Below are positions 24,374 to 35,697 of a DNA stretch of 64,000 nt, one piece after another. The translations under genes and the position numbers were made by a program. How positions within the stretch are numbered: the first letter of the stretch is position 1; each line of letters opens with the position of its first letter. A model generated the notes under the pieces. The model was not told where the DNA came from. It saw only the letters and a program-made list of their open reading frames with translations, and ran no database searches. The stretch is from Bimuria novae-zelandiae CBS 107.79 (Eukaryota > Ascomycota > Dothideomycetes > Pleosporales > Didymosphaeriaceae): NCBI GenBank assembly GCA_010015655.1, contig ML976660.1, positions 1,462,206 through 1,526,205 on the forward strand, written 5' to 3'.

Positions 24374-26221
24374 CGTACCTCACGGGCGAGTTGGACACAC
24401 GAACGAGTCGGATACTCTGCTAAGACCCCACCAAAATATACTATTACCTATAATATAAAGCGATATCTTAACTAATTAGTTACTACCTTTAAAAGAAACT
24501 TATATATAACTTACGCTTTAGGCTTTTTAATAAAACGTAACTCTAACCCTATAACGCGCTATATTAATCTATAACGTCTTTTAAACTATATTAAGTAACT
24601 AACGGGCTAAAAAGACCTTTTAACGTAATTATACGCCTAACTTAATAAAACTACTAAAGACAGAAAAGTAGGTAATTATTTAGTATATACTTAACCTAAA
24701 TACGTAAGGATTTCTGCCCTAGCTTATTACTATAAAAGATATAGCTAATTCTTTACTAGCTCAGCGTTACTGCGATCTTATTAGCTAGAACCAGGCTATA
24801 ACCTTTATAAAGCACTAGCTAGAGCTTTAAGTTAAGTTTAATTAAAAGTATAATTATACAAGAGCCCTCTATAAGGATCCTAAGGTTATATAAGGCTAGT
24901 TCTGGCTTATAAAGAATACTAAAGCTAAGTATAGTATCTTAGATAAAGATACCTATAACTTTAATAAGACTAGCTTTTTAATAGGTATAATATTAATAAG
25001 AGTAGTTATTATAAGCTTTAAGTATTAAAATAATCTAAAAAGCGTATAGTAAGGTAATTAAAAGTGGACTTTAGTTATTTAGGGCGGTAATGCGATAATC
25101 TAGGTAATTCTACCCTTTACTATTTTTTAGGGCAAGCACTACCTCTTTACCTAGTACTAAAAAAAAGGATCTATCTCGCGACTAGATTTTTATAGTCTCT
25201 AAGAATGGCTAGAAAATAAACGAGCTTAGTTTATAATAGCTAAAGTACTTTAACCCATATATAAAAAAGCGTACTATTAGTAGCTATTAGCTACTTATTA
25301 TTAATAACTATAAGAGCTATAACTTTCCTAAATTCTAGTAATACTATAAGGATAATAAGATTATTACTCTTTATATACGTTTATATTTATTACACCTTTT
25401 ATAGCTACTAGATGTGGGGTGTTTTTCGATGTTAAAAAGGCGTATAGGCGCCAGGCTAAGGACCTAATATGTAACTATATTATATATATTATTAAAAATA
25501 AGTTTTTACCTTATTTTATTACCGCGTTTAAAGTTATAATAACTTAAAATAATATTTAAAAAAGCTTTTAAGACGCTAGCCTCGTTTCCCTTAACGTAGA
25601 AGTAGTAATATTAAAGCTTAATATTTATCTACGTACGCCTTTGCCTTATACTATACGCAATAGTATATAGTAATTATAAACGCCTAGTAATACCTTAAAA
25701 TTAGGGTTATAATTAATGCTTATAAAGGAGAGGATTTAAAGACACTTAAATAGTTCCCTAATAAGTCTAGTTAAGACCTTTAAAAAATAGTAAAAGGCGT
25801 CGTAATATTAGCGTATAAGCTAGTATTAGCGTAAAAATAGATTACTAAGCTTTAAGCTACTAACGAGACCGCTACGCGATAAAAATTACATAAAAAAATG
25901 TAACTATAGTAGGAAGAAGTCCTTATAATTACTAATAGCTAGTAACTAGCTACCCTAAAGGACTTTATAACGCGTAGTAATAAAAAGAAGGTAAAGAACA
26001 GGGTGTACACTAATTAAAATAGGTTTACTTAATATTATTATAAACGCTATAGCAAGGCTAAACATAATAAAGTAACTTATAAGTAGCCTATAAAAGTAGA
26101 TTCTAAGTAGATTAGTCTACTATAATTTCTTATAACTGTTAGTGCGCGTTCTGTACTATTGTGTAGAGTATAGATTTAAGTGGGATCTTGGCAGAGTGTC
26201 TAACTCGCCCGTGAGGTACGT
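24374..26221 (+). mobile_element. Fot1/pogo-type DNA transposon, RIP-damaged
   Basis: 26-bp terminal inverted repeats (24374-24399, ACGTACCTCACGGGCGAGTT then GGACAC; 26196-26221 its complement with one change) are flanked by TA on both sides (24372-24373, 26222-26223). The 1848-bp length fits Fot1 elements. The plus-strand transposase relic shows a Tc5-type HTH segment, then TYNFNKTSFLIG near 24950 (catalytic Asp now Asn), then LLDVGCFSMLK near 25405-25440 and the typical tail DASLVSLNVE...LRTPLP near 25570-25660. Stops abound. TIRs are almost unmutated while the coding part is heavily mutated. Confidence 0.88.
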
Positions 26222-26581
26222 TATCCTTTAAGCGCAAATCATTACTTTAGTAGTCTTTTAAATAGTATATAAATTACTATATTTATAGCTATAAAGTAGC
26301 TTTCAAAGTAATAAAAGAAAACAGTAGCTGGCTCCCTATCGCGCTAATATAAATAAAGTTAAATGGCTTAATAGTACTAGACGGTAATTACTAAGTACGT
26401 AAATATATTAAAGCTACTAAAGCACGCCTATAAGCGCTTAGAATGTTATAGTAAGGAAATATATATATTTAATAGCTAATATAGTACTATATATAAGGTT
26501 ATCCTAACTTTTAAGTAGCTTATAAGCACCTTTAAGCAGCGCCTTTAGCTATATAACTTTATTAACTTTATATAAGATAAA

Positions 26582-27074
26582 TGTTAGGTTCCATCTAGGA
26601 TAGCTAGTCCTAAATGGGCTAAGGTTGGTTCTCGGGCAGGAGTACTTGGTAGGACGGGAGAGGGTGTAGTGATAGCTCACGCTTGGCACTGGGGCGTTGG
26701 TATCGAAGGTGTGTACAGCACAATCAAATCAACAAGGTTGCTTAGTCAGATCCAAACGATAGATTGATAAACAGGTTGAATGCGAATATGAGAGATCATT
26801 CTCGCGTTCCTATATACATAAGGATTTCTGTACCATCCAAGGTCTTGCTGCCATCCATGGCTGGTGTCACCATCCACGACTGGTGCTGCCTTCCATGGCT
26901 GGTGCTGCCATCCATGGCTGGTGCTGCCTTCCATGGCTGGTGCTGCCATCTATGGCTGGTGCTGCCTTGGCTGGATGGTACATCACGTGACCTCGGTTGC
27001 GCAACCCCACCAAGTGTCACCCCCGCTGAGGGCCCGTTGGTCCTCCGCGTCCTATACATGTTCAGATCCTAACA
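26582..27074. mobile_element. Clean solo LTR with ATAAA target duplication
   Basis: 493 bp, starts TGTTAGGTTCC and ends GATCCTAACA (TGTTAGG/CCTAACA inverted ends). Flanked by a perfect ATAAA duplication (26577-26581 and 27075-27079). Composition is normal, in contrast to the RIP-mutated hAT relic it interrupts. Short open frames inside are by-products of its minisatellite. Confidence 0.88.
26847..26979. repeat. 18-bp minisatellite inside solo LTR
   Basis: About seven units of the CCATGGCTGGTGCTGCCW type, with CCATC/CCTTC alternation and one diverged unit (CACCATCCACGACTGG). It gives long open frames on both strands that are artefacts of the repeat. Confidence 0.8.
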
Positions 27075-27649
27075 ATAAATACCTAAAAGATTACTTTATT
27101 ATTAATTTATACGCTGCCTTAAGCAAGCTTCGCGACTACTATAATAGACTTAGTAATTCCTTAGTATATTACGAGGCTGTTGAACTCCACCTTCGCTATT
27201 ATAGTTATTATAGAGCTGCCTAGGTGCAGTAGCCAGCACAATTAGCGATAGCAGAAGGAAAGTTTGCACAACTCCGGCGCCTCTATAGGCACAATATAGT
27301 GATCTTAGCGCCTTCATAACCTTAGATAGTACGCGCTAACGCTATTAATAATACTACTAATGCTATATTAAATACTAATAGTAATAGTAAATATAAATAT
27401 ATTAATAAGTATAAGCGCTAGCGTGCTAACGAGCTACGTTAAAGTGCTAAAGAGTTTAAAAAATAAAGTAACGTAGTATACTATTAGCTTACTTTTTATA
27501 ATAAGTATTACTTATTAGCATAACTAGCGCTTAATATAATAATAATATCTACCTCTAACTATAACTATAAGTAATTATTTAGTAAGCTAAGTAATTTGCA
27601 TAAGCTTAAACGGTATAATATTAGACTATAATTACTAAAAGGTTTATAG

Positions 27650-27810
27650 TGTAAGGGGCTGGGTGCTCAAGGAGCCAAAGGTGCCAGAAGAATACTTATG
27701 AATTCGATAGAGAGTCCGAAGTTAAGCTTCGGGCGTCGAACTTATATATCTGGGGTTCGCATAACCGAGGGTCAAGGATCCGAGGCAACAACTGGGCGTA
27801 GCCCATTACA
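27650..27810. mobile_element. Candidate short solo LTR (near-perfect TSD)
   Basis: 161-bp GC-normal islet starting TGTAAGGGGCTGGG and ending GCCCATTACA (TGTAA...TTACA). Flanks are TATAG on the left and TACAG on the right, differing by one C/T change as RIP could produce. No internal domain and no second copy in the window, so the call rests on the ends and the composition break. Confidence 0.45.
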
Positions 27811-29155
27811 TACAGTGTGTGCGGCAATAGGTAGTAAGTAGATTATAAACGTAAAAACTACGCTAATAAATATATTAAGCGATAAGGATCTTAATACGTT
27901 ATATAACGTCTATAAATAAATAAATAAATTTAAGTAATTATTATATATAATACTTTCTCTAAATTAAATATACTTGTAAATATAAGTTAAGTACATGGTA
28001 TTAACACAAAAGTCAAGTCTAATCTAAGTATATACACGCCCGGTGGCAGATCTAGTCAAACATTAGAGCAGACTTAGCTGGATTTGATTTTTGACAAGTG
28101 TGATGGTACATAGCGCATGGACCTTCTTGGTCGAAGAGGATAGAGGTAGTGGCGACATCAGAATGTATCAAGCTTGGAAGCGTCCATGAGTATATCGCCC
28201 TCCCCGTACGGAATCCTAGCGTCGGACTACGGTAGGTATCTCTAGCGTTGCGCAGAGCTCTACGGCATCATGTAGACCCTAGTTGTTTTTCGACATCTCT
28301 CCCTTTTGCGTCTCTTTATCATGTATTTTTACCGTGTATTTGTAGTTATATGCTAGGTATCTCGGCTGTAAATTGTGTTAATAGTGCAACATCATGCGAT
28401 TGAAACCACGACTGATCACGCATACCGAATCCTTGACAAGTGAATATTAGCTAGTCTCCACAAACACATGATCTCACACACGGCTACTGGTGCGTGCGCG
28501 CCTTCCGCCCACACTCTTCCACGCTCTTCCCTCTACATCACACCCGCGCCTGCTTTGCCTCTCTTGCCTTTCCCATCGACCTCCACAGGCAGCAGTTGCA
28601 ATAGATTTTTGTAAATAGAAATATTATCTAATTCAAAAGACCTCCGGTCGAGTGTGATCTGTCACGCATTGTACCAGAGTAACATCCGCGTTGCTCTATT
28701 CCGGTATTATAGCGGGATACATGGATCAGATTGATCACCTTGCTCAAGCGCGTCAATCATGGACGCTCGTGGATTGGTCAAGTGATTGGTGCCAATACAT
28801 GGATCAAATCAGTTAAAAACATCGTATCAAATGGACGTTTACGGATACCTGGTGTCCAAGTCATGGAAAGATCAAGAAAATGATCGCGCACTGCGGCAAT
28901 CGAACAGCATTTACCCGCTTTCGTTATGACATTCAATATTAATTCAACATGACAAGTGAGCGGCGAGAAGAGGATAGATATGGCGACGTGGGAAGGTTCT
29001 TCTCTGGCATCTGCTGGTGGATATCCTCTGTGTTCATTAAAGGCTGCCGAATGAATCCTTTCAGACTAGACTAATATATCTCCCTTGGGGTATCAAATTG
29101 CAGTATAGAGCTTCCAGTTTTATATTAACTTATATTGTCTCACAGTCTCAGTGCT
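27811..29155. other. No gene recognised; AT-rich margin then normal DNA
   Basis: 27811-27970 is still RIP-like. From about 28000 composition becomes normal. An imperfect 22-bp inverted repeat (near 28006-28030 and 28073-28097) and two near-copies of ACATGGATCARAT (near 28718 and 28797) are visible. No convincing open frame, tRNA or transposon terminus was found. Confidence 0.5.
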
Positions 29156-29539
29156 CTAGCTCTTTCCATTCAGACTCTTCACTAATTGTCTACCCATCAA
29201 CCTGGACACCTCCACTGCGTAATCTCGCATCCGCATCCGCCGCACCTCTTTCTTGCTCTTGGCCCCAAAGTCCTCTTCGCGACATGTGGGCGGCGCACCG
29301 TGATCAAATCCCATTATCCGTGTGTAGTCGTCAGGCGGGGGAAACGAAGTCAGGCTGGAAGAATCTCCTTTGAGCGCAGTTCGAGGGGAACGAGGAGCTT
29401 CGCAAGAATTCCGTATCGACTCAGACGAGCTTTTGGACAGTGACGGCGAAGGAGGGTTTGGATGCGAACTTGAAGCAGCGATAGAGGATGTATTCGAGAG
29501 CTCACGAATGCCGACGGTAGATCTGGGGCTGTCGTCCAT
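29156..29539 (-). CDS. Small Ser-rich hypothetical protein (127 aa)
   Basis: The minus-strand frame opens with MDDSPRSTVGIRELSNTSS, followed by a Ser/Pro-rich segment that looks disordered and rich in SP phospho-sites. It ends in a charged part (GAKSKKEVRRMRMRDYAVEV, then LMGRQLVKSLNGKS). Composition is normal and the residue pattern looks coding, unlike the opposite-strand frames overlapping it. I do not recognise the family. No signal peptide or membrane segment. Other exons could exist; none was evident. Confidence 0.5.
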   Translation of the reverse strand: MDDSPRSTVGIRELSNTSSIAASSSHPNPPSPSLSKSSSESIRNSCEAPRSPRTALKGDSSSLTSFPPPDDYTRIMGFDHGAPPTCREEDFGAKSKKEVRRMRMRDYAVEVSRLMGRQLVKSLNGKS

Positions 29540-31150
29540 TGTGAGGTGAATGGCTGTCGTGACTGTTCAAGCGTGTGTATGTTGGCGTGCAGATGCTCTT
29601 CGTAAATGAGTTGCTCCACCACTTCAAGTTAAAGGAGGACTTCTGGAGCTGAATGCAAAGATATAATTGGGACGTTAGCATCGCACAAAACAACCCCTTC
29701 AATGTGTTTATTTATCAAAAACTTATTCGACGTCATGCCTGAGCTCGGACAACGCCTTTGTTCATCACCACCTTAAAAGGCAAAGATGAACAATCAATCA
29801 GCGATCGCGCGGCGCAGTTGCCCTTTGCGAGGATGCGTGTATCTGACGTGACATGGCAAAGCAGAACGTGACATGGCAAAGCAGGAAATTCGATGCTCTG
29901 CGGGGTGCGGAATGGCTGAGGTGTGGACCTAATGCTGCAGTGTGGGTGTGGGGATCGTGAGCGGCGCGCCGGACGGCTGGGTGATGATGTCATTCTCATG
30001 ATCAGGATTGGAAGTGAAACGAGTGCATTCCTGCAAGCGACGACCGCACCGCACTGCTGAGATGCGATGCAAAGAGATGCAAATAAATGTGTCCGTGATA
30101 GCCATGTTTGCTGACTTTTACCTGATATGGTACGCTAGGTACGCTCGAGGTGACGTACGGGTGCACATGTGCTTCCCCAAGTCAGTGCCTGCTCAGACGA
30201 CAGCCGGCTCTCCGCCCTCCTCCCTAAGCCCTTCTCATCGCTTAATGTATCTTTTCAAGCCCTACGCGAACCTGCTTAGGAAGAATTCCCTTGTTCTCTT
30301 TTCCCTTCCGAGGCTCTATGACTCTGGATCTCCACTTCTGTCGGGGCGTTCAATTGGCCACTCAGGTTATGGATCTCAGGCTGCGATGCAGACGATCGCT
30401 CGCCCACATCTGATGCCTGGGAGTTACAGAAAACTGTGGGCTGTAAGCCCACTGAGGAAGCGGGAATGCGTGCGAAATTGGTATGGCGACGAGGGGCTGT
30501 GGTTGTCTGGCATAAAAATTGACGCCTCTTCCGAGGTATATGGAGCCTCGCCCGTAATGGTTGATGTGTTCCGACTCATTTACTGCTGCTCCTCCATTAT
30601 GGTACGAAGAGCCAAGATAATTCAATCGATTCTTGTTCAGTGCGCTGCACTCGAACGCCCGGACACGTGGCACTCGAACGTTTTCTGACGCCTGCCTTTT
30701 TCTCTTCCCTTTAGGCCATCCCTTTAGCTTAGCATCTACGATCCTAACGTCAAGAAATATGAATCGACAAGCCAAGTCGTGATGAACGTAATGCCAAGGA
30801 AACGAGTCTTGGCCGAGGCGATGGTCGAATGAACCTACCATGAAAGGTAGTACGTATCATTCTGCGACCACGTTTTGCAACGGTGCAGGCGGGGCGGGCA
30901 CCGTAACTGGTGGGATCGGCACAAGGAATCACAAAGCTGTAAGTGGCTGCTCTTCCGCCTACAACCGCATCCTTATGATATGACAGATAAACTTGGCAAA
31001 TTTTTATTAACAGACTCATCTGTTCCTTGGATGAATTCTGTCTTTCCGCTCGTACTTGGGAAATAAAATCTCACTGTAGCTACTATGGTCGTTTCGTAAA
31101 TTCCCGCTCACCATGTGCCCTGCCCCACATGTTAGCAATCGATTCTCGTA
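29540..31150. other. No gene called; conflicting overlapping ORFs
   Basis: A plus-strand frame (30008-30688) and a minus-strand frame (30362-30841) overlap, and neither has convincing domain content or composition. A gene with introns may hide here but I cannot support one. The segment is not RIP-mutated. Confidence 0.4.
29846..29885. repeat. 20-bp tandem duplication
   Basis: ACGTGACATGGCAAAGCAGA at 29846-29865 is repeated at 29866-29885 with one end-base change. Confidence 0.85.
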
Positions 31151-31854
31151 CGTCATTTGAAACACGGATTTACTAGCCAAATATTAACCTTTTAATATAT
31201 TTAAAGAATTTATAAGTACTTTATAAAGTTACTAAATAAAGCTAGGTTACTACTAATAGTATTATAAAACTTTAATAAGACACTAAAGTAGCCTACTTAA
31301 TAATTAAGAGGATTTAACTTAGCCTAAAGTACTAAAGGTAGCCTTACCTACCAGCCTGCATACGGCGAGGGTAGCTGCTATTACTACTATAGTACTATCG
31401 CGAGAAGCTTAAAGAGTTACTATAGGGCTGGCTAAATATCTACCTAGATAAAATGCAGGCTTTCTTATATAATAATTATAATATAAAAGCTTTATAAATA
31501 ACTATTTAGGAGACCCTTGCTAGTATAAGGTAAAGTTAAAAAGTAGTAATTAAAGTGGTAGCTAAGCGTAATATAGTCCTTTATTAAGTATAATAAGCTC
31601 GCTACTAGCTAGCGTATATAGTAAAATAAGTAATAGTATTTAATAAAAGTGCTTATAATAAGCGTATAAGTAATTATAAGTATACTTAGTTAAAGGTAAA
31701 TACGCTAGTTTAAGTATTATACTTAGTATAAAGATTAAAAAGTAAAGCTTATTACTAGCTATAGACGTTAATAGGTATTTTAACTACCTTATCTATTAAA
31801 AAGTAATTATACTAGAGCTAATAAAGGAGTTTATAGTTAATAAAGTACTATTAT

Positions 31855-32214
31855 TGTTACGGTCCAGAGGTCGAAGGTGGGACGACGGACCTTATAACGA
31901 CAACCAGGCCCCACCTTAGGCTTACGTAACGTCCCAGGCTGTCTCAGACGCCAAGACCATGGGACTCTATAGGACAAGGAGGATATATATATACAGGACG
32001 ATTTCCTTTATACGTTCCTTGTAGTTAACTTATATATCTTCTATGCAAGTACGTTCTCCTATATAGATTAATAGTTATCTTGTTTATTATAAGATTAGAT
32101 TATTTAGCTACGCGCTAAGTGTTGCATTAATTTATCCTACTAAATAATTTATAAGGCACCTTATTACCTTACTGCCCTAACCTAGATCGGACCAAGCGAG
32201 AGTGCCTCATAACA
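31855..32214. mobile_element. Solo LTR with ATTAT target duplication
   Basis: 360 bp from TGTTACGGTCC to CCTCATAACA, flanked by perfect ATTAT copies (31850-31854, 32215-32219). The first 150 bp and last 60 bp are GC-normal while the middle is AT-rich. It contains a TATATATATA run that may be its promoter. Confidence 0.82.
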
Positions 32215-33424
32215 ATTATATTACATGCCGTACCTAAGGCTACGCTTAATAACTATAATATATAATATTTTTATTTATTAATTAGCTAGAATTTAATAGC
32301 TTTATTAGAGTAGTACTTAAATACCTGCTACTATACTTACTTAATATAAGTCTAATTAAGCAGAGCTTTAAGGTGTTAAAGTTATAAATAAAAAGAACCT
32401 TTAGTAGGTACTTATTTTTTTAATTTTTTTATATTATTTAGAGTTAGGCGTTCAAGAGGTTTAATGTAATAACGTATAAGTAAAAAGTACTTTAGCTACT
32501 TAGGCTAGTAAGTGTAAGGCATATAAAAAATAGAGAGCTTAAGTAATTAACGAGTTATTATTAAATATAAATATTATTAAGTATTATAATAGTAGCCGGT
32601 GCTGACTTAGTATTTATAAGCATTAAGTTATTTATATTATAGTTCTATATAATTTTATTAATAAGTTAATTTAATATAGGTATACTTAGGTAATAACTTC
32701 CTTTTAATTCACTTTTATAGTCTAGAATTAGTAAAATATAAAATATAAATTTTTTAATAAAAGTACTTATAACGTGCCCTATATTTAAAAGTAATTAATA
32801 ATATAACTAGAGCGTAAAGTATAAGGAACTATAAAATTAATAGCAATAATCTAGTCTTAAGCTTTAGCAAATTCTTATATTTACTATATAAATAAGGTCT
32901 CCTTGTCTTTCTTCTTATCCTCTCGCTCCTCTTACTCCTCTTGCTCCTTACGCTCTATACGCTCTTTCTTCTTCTTTATATTCTTTAGGCACTAAGCTTT
33001 TTACTTTAAAATTAGTTCTTTAAATCTACGCTGTTAGCGAATAGTATATACTTAAAATTTAAGTAGCAAAGATAATAGTAGCTTTTATACCTCTTACTAT
33101 AAAATATATATTATATTAGCCTTTAAAGGATCTATAAGCATGTTAAGGTTAATTCTATTATCTTTAAATATAATAAAAACCTTTTATATATATTTGCGAT
33201 CTTTATGAGGACTCTTATTAAGCTACTACTATAAGAAAGGTAGTATTATATAATAAAGCTTTTTTACGTTACTATAAGTTAGTAGATCCTACGTTAAAAC
33301 TAGTAAGTTATTTTGTAGGTAATTAGACTCTTACTACTAAGTAAGTAATTATTAAAATTGTTAATTATATACTAATTAACTTATTATAGACGTAATTAGT
33401 AATTTAAATATATTTTTTTTATTA

Positions 33425-33695
33425 TAGACTTGCTATTAGAGTTGATTCTCCTTTGCTGTTCCCTAGCCTACTCACGAGACCTCGCTATTATTAACCAAAC
33501 GTTGCCTGATGGCGCTGCAACTGTACACCTTTGCAGCGACACCTCGCGGCCCATATGGCGACTATATTGCCCTCGACGGGCATATGATCGGAGAATCGCA
33601 CCAGCAACGATTTAGTACGCTAAAAGTAGCACACATGGGCGTAGTTCGAGCACATAGTGTCCTGGCACCTCCACTCGTCCCGTATTTAGATAGCT
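33425..33695 (+). other. GC-normal islet within RIP block
   Basis: About 270 bp with ordinary composition and two overlapping plus-strand open frames (33430-33615, 33509-33697) sits inside strongly AT-rich DNA. The second frame reads MALQLYTFAATPRGPYGDYI and onward, with no family I recognise. No TG...CA ends with duplicated flanks were found, so this may be a captured gene fragment or a spared piece of the element. Confidence 0.35.
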
Positions 33696-34564
33696 AGCCT
33701 ATTACCTATTTAGTTAATTACTATAACGTTTAGTAGCTTAGCAAGTTAGTAATTAGTAATAATAAGTTATACTTAAGAGTCTTACGGGCTACCTACGTAT
33801 AACTAACTTAAAATAGGTACTTAAAGTAACTTTAGTAGTAGTACTAAATTAAAATTTATATATATAGTAGCCCCTAGGGGCGCTAATTATAGTAACTTTT
33901 TTATATTTAAAAGCGTTTGCTATGCAATCCTTTACTAAAATTTAACTTAAATATATAATAATAGTAAGGCTTTTAATAGAGACTTTCTTTTACGTATTTA
34001 TTTTTATAATAATGCTAGTAGCCTATATCTACACCTTACCCGCTATTAGGCTACTAAGTATTTACTTATAATTATTATTCTTTACGCTATTAACTATCTT
34101 ATTATTATAATATACTTTATAGTAACACTTTATATAAGTCTTATTAATTACCTTAGCAAGCTCCTTATTTAATTATTATATGAACGGACTTAGCTAGATT
34201 AATAATAAGCTATTTTCTAAGTATAGTTCTTATTTTTTAATATTTTTATTTTTGAGTTACTTTACTTTAGCTACCTTAGTAATAATTATATAATTAGTTT
34301 TATTATTTTTTTGTAAAGGTGCCCTGGTCTTTGCTTTTTTAAATATCTTTTTGTAAGGTAACTTTATTATATATTACTTTTTAGGTACCTACGTTACTTA
34401 ACGTGGATTTTTATCCCTCCTAAATACCTAAGTACTTTTATGTTTATAACTTTTAGCAAGTATTATAATAACCCTTTAAAATAATAGCAGGATATTATTT
34501 AAAAAATAAATTTATATATAGTATCTAATTATATAGAAAAATAGGTGGGGTCAAATGACGCGTA

Positions 34565-35697
34565 GGAAGCGATTACCTAACAAGCGCCCAGATCACATAG
34601 TGAGCGGGAATTTACGAAACCACCGATATTCGACGGATTACATGCCTTCAGATAAGCACCCCCGCATACGCCCAGCGATCTGTAAGCCAGTGGTATGGAA
34701 TGGGCTTCAAATTCTCATCTCGCTCAGCCATCCAAGCTGATTTTAATGCATATATTAAAATGCTAATCTTGTAATTCTCTCATTATTCACGTTCTACCAA
34801 TTCAGGATATTCATTTTCCTTTGTTAGTCTCATACTTATCAAGTATTTGAGAAGTTAGTTATCTTAGGTTCGTCTTTGATAGCAGGATTACTCTTTAACT
34901 ATGATCTTTTTAACTATGATAACACTTTCTGAAAACATTGGCAGTCTTTACACCATCTCTATTCAATTAATCGCTATCCTAATTGAAAAGAGGCGAACGC
35001 CGCAAAGAGCGATGGTTAAGAATGCATATATGTTAGATCATCTCGTTATCACATCTGCTCATACATTAATAACAGATAAGCATAAAACTGCATAGGCAGC
35101 TTCTCCAGGTAGACGATCGCACCAGGCGATCGTCTACCTGCTCAACGCAGAAGCGGACAAACATACATTCTAATCATTTCAGACATAAGAATCACACCTG
35201 GATTTCTTTCCAGGAGTGTTGACGCAGTGAGGGAACTCAGTTGTGTGTATACGCAACGAACATGGACTGAATACATTCTAATCAATAACTCAGCAAAGTC
35301 AATTCTGATGAACGACAGCCTGGCCTTGCTCAAATTCAGAATTCTTAATTAATCGAGAACCGCGACGTGGTAACCCAGCGTTCAATTACCGTTACAAACG
35401 CCTTGACCCTGTGCCCTCCCGCATGACGCGATCATGCAATCGCTTCAACCTTGGGACCTCACCTGCATTCACACCCGCACGTGACACCACGCTCGCGCCT
35501 TCCCTTCTCCCCACCAGTTACCCTTACGACCCTAGGCGCATATAAACTCCCTCCCCATACGACAACACCACAACCCCAGTAGCCCTCCCTCTACGCCTCG
35601 CCGACCTCCCAACCGAGAACCTCACCTTCTTCGAACCTCAGAGACCCCTTGCACACCACACCCACAAACCCACTCTTCGTCGTCCCAGACATCCACC
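34565..35697. other. Intergenic; no gene recognised, promoter of next gene at right end
   Basis: Normal-composition DNA with only short unconvincing frames. It contains a strong hairpin (35106-35140). A TATAAAC at 35541-35547, followed by a C/T-rich tract running to the ATG at 35698, is the probable core promoter of the downstream gene. Confidence 0.5.
35106..35140. repeat. Perfect 15-bp stem hairpin
   Basis: CAGGTAGACGATCGC (35106-35120), loop ACCAG, then its exact complement GCGATCGTCTACCTG (35126-35140). No T-run follows that would suggest a terminator; function unknown. Confidence 0.9.

Larger units (their letters stand above)
26224..27649 (+). mobile_element. Second hAT transposon relic, plus strand, interrupted
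   Basis: Either side of the solo LTR at 26582-27074, plus-strand translations resemble hAT transposase: after the LTR (27080-27220) YLKDYFIINLYAAL then KLRDYYNRLSNSLVYYEAVE. Removing the LTR and one ATAAA copy rejoins the sequence. The N-terminal portion is missing, cut off at the Fot1/Gypsy boundary. The rest to 27649 is AT-rich and uninterpretable. Confidence 0.5.
31151..34560. mobile_element. RIP-damaged element bounded by 10-bp inverted repeats
   Basis: An AT-rich block starts at CGTCATTTGA (31151-31160) and ends at the exact complement TCAAATGACG (34551-34560), directly flanked by CGTA on both sides (31147-31150, 34561-34564). Composition switches close to these points. The interior is too mutated to identify a transposase. 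On the minus strand near 32880-32990 a Glu/Lys/Arg-rich run resembles the basic coiled-coil tail of pogo-type transposases such as that at 45279-45720. A solo LTR is nested at 31855-32214. The superfamily is unresolved; the 4-bp duplication would not fit Tc1/pogo (TA). Confidence 0.5.

Noticed and set aside
26746..27223. Open frames of 67-119 codons on both strands
   Set aside because: They arise from the 18-bp minisatellite in a solo LTR; the part beyond 27080 belongs to the hAT relic.
30008..30841. Overlapping long frames: plus 30008-30688 (226 codons) and minus 30362-30841 (159 codons)
   Set aside because: They overlap on opposite strands, neither has recognisable domains or clear codon-like composition, and no splice model favoured one.
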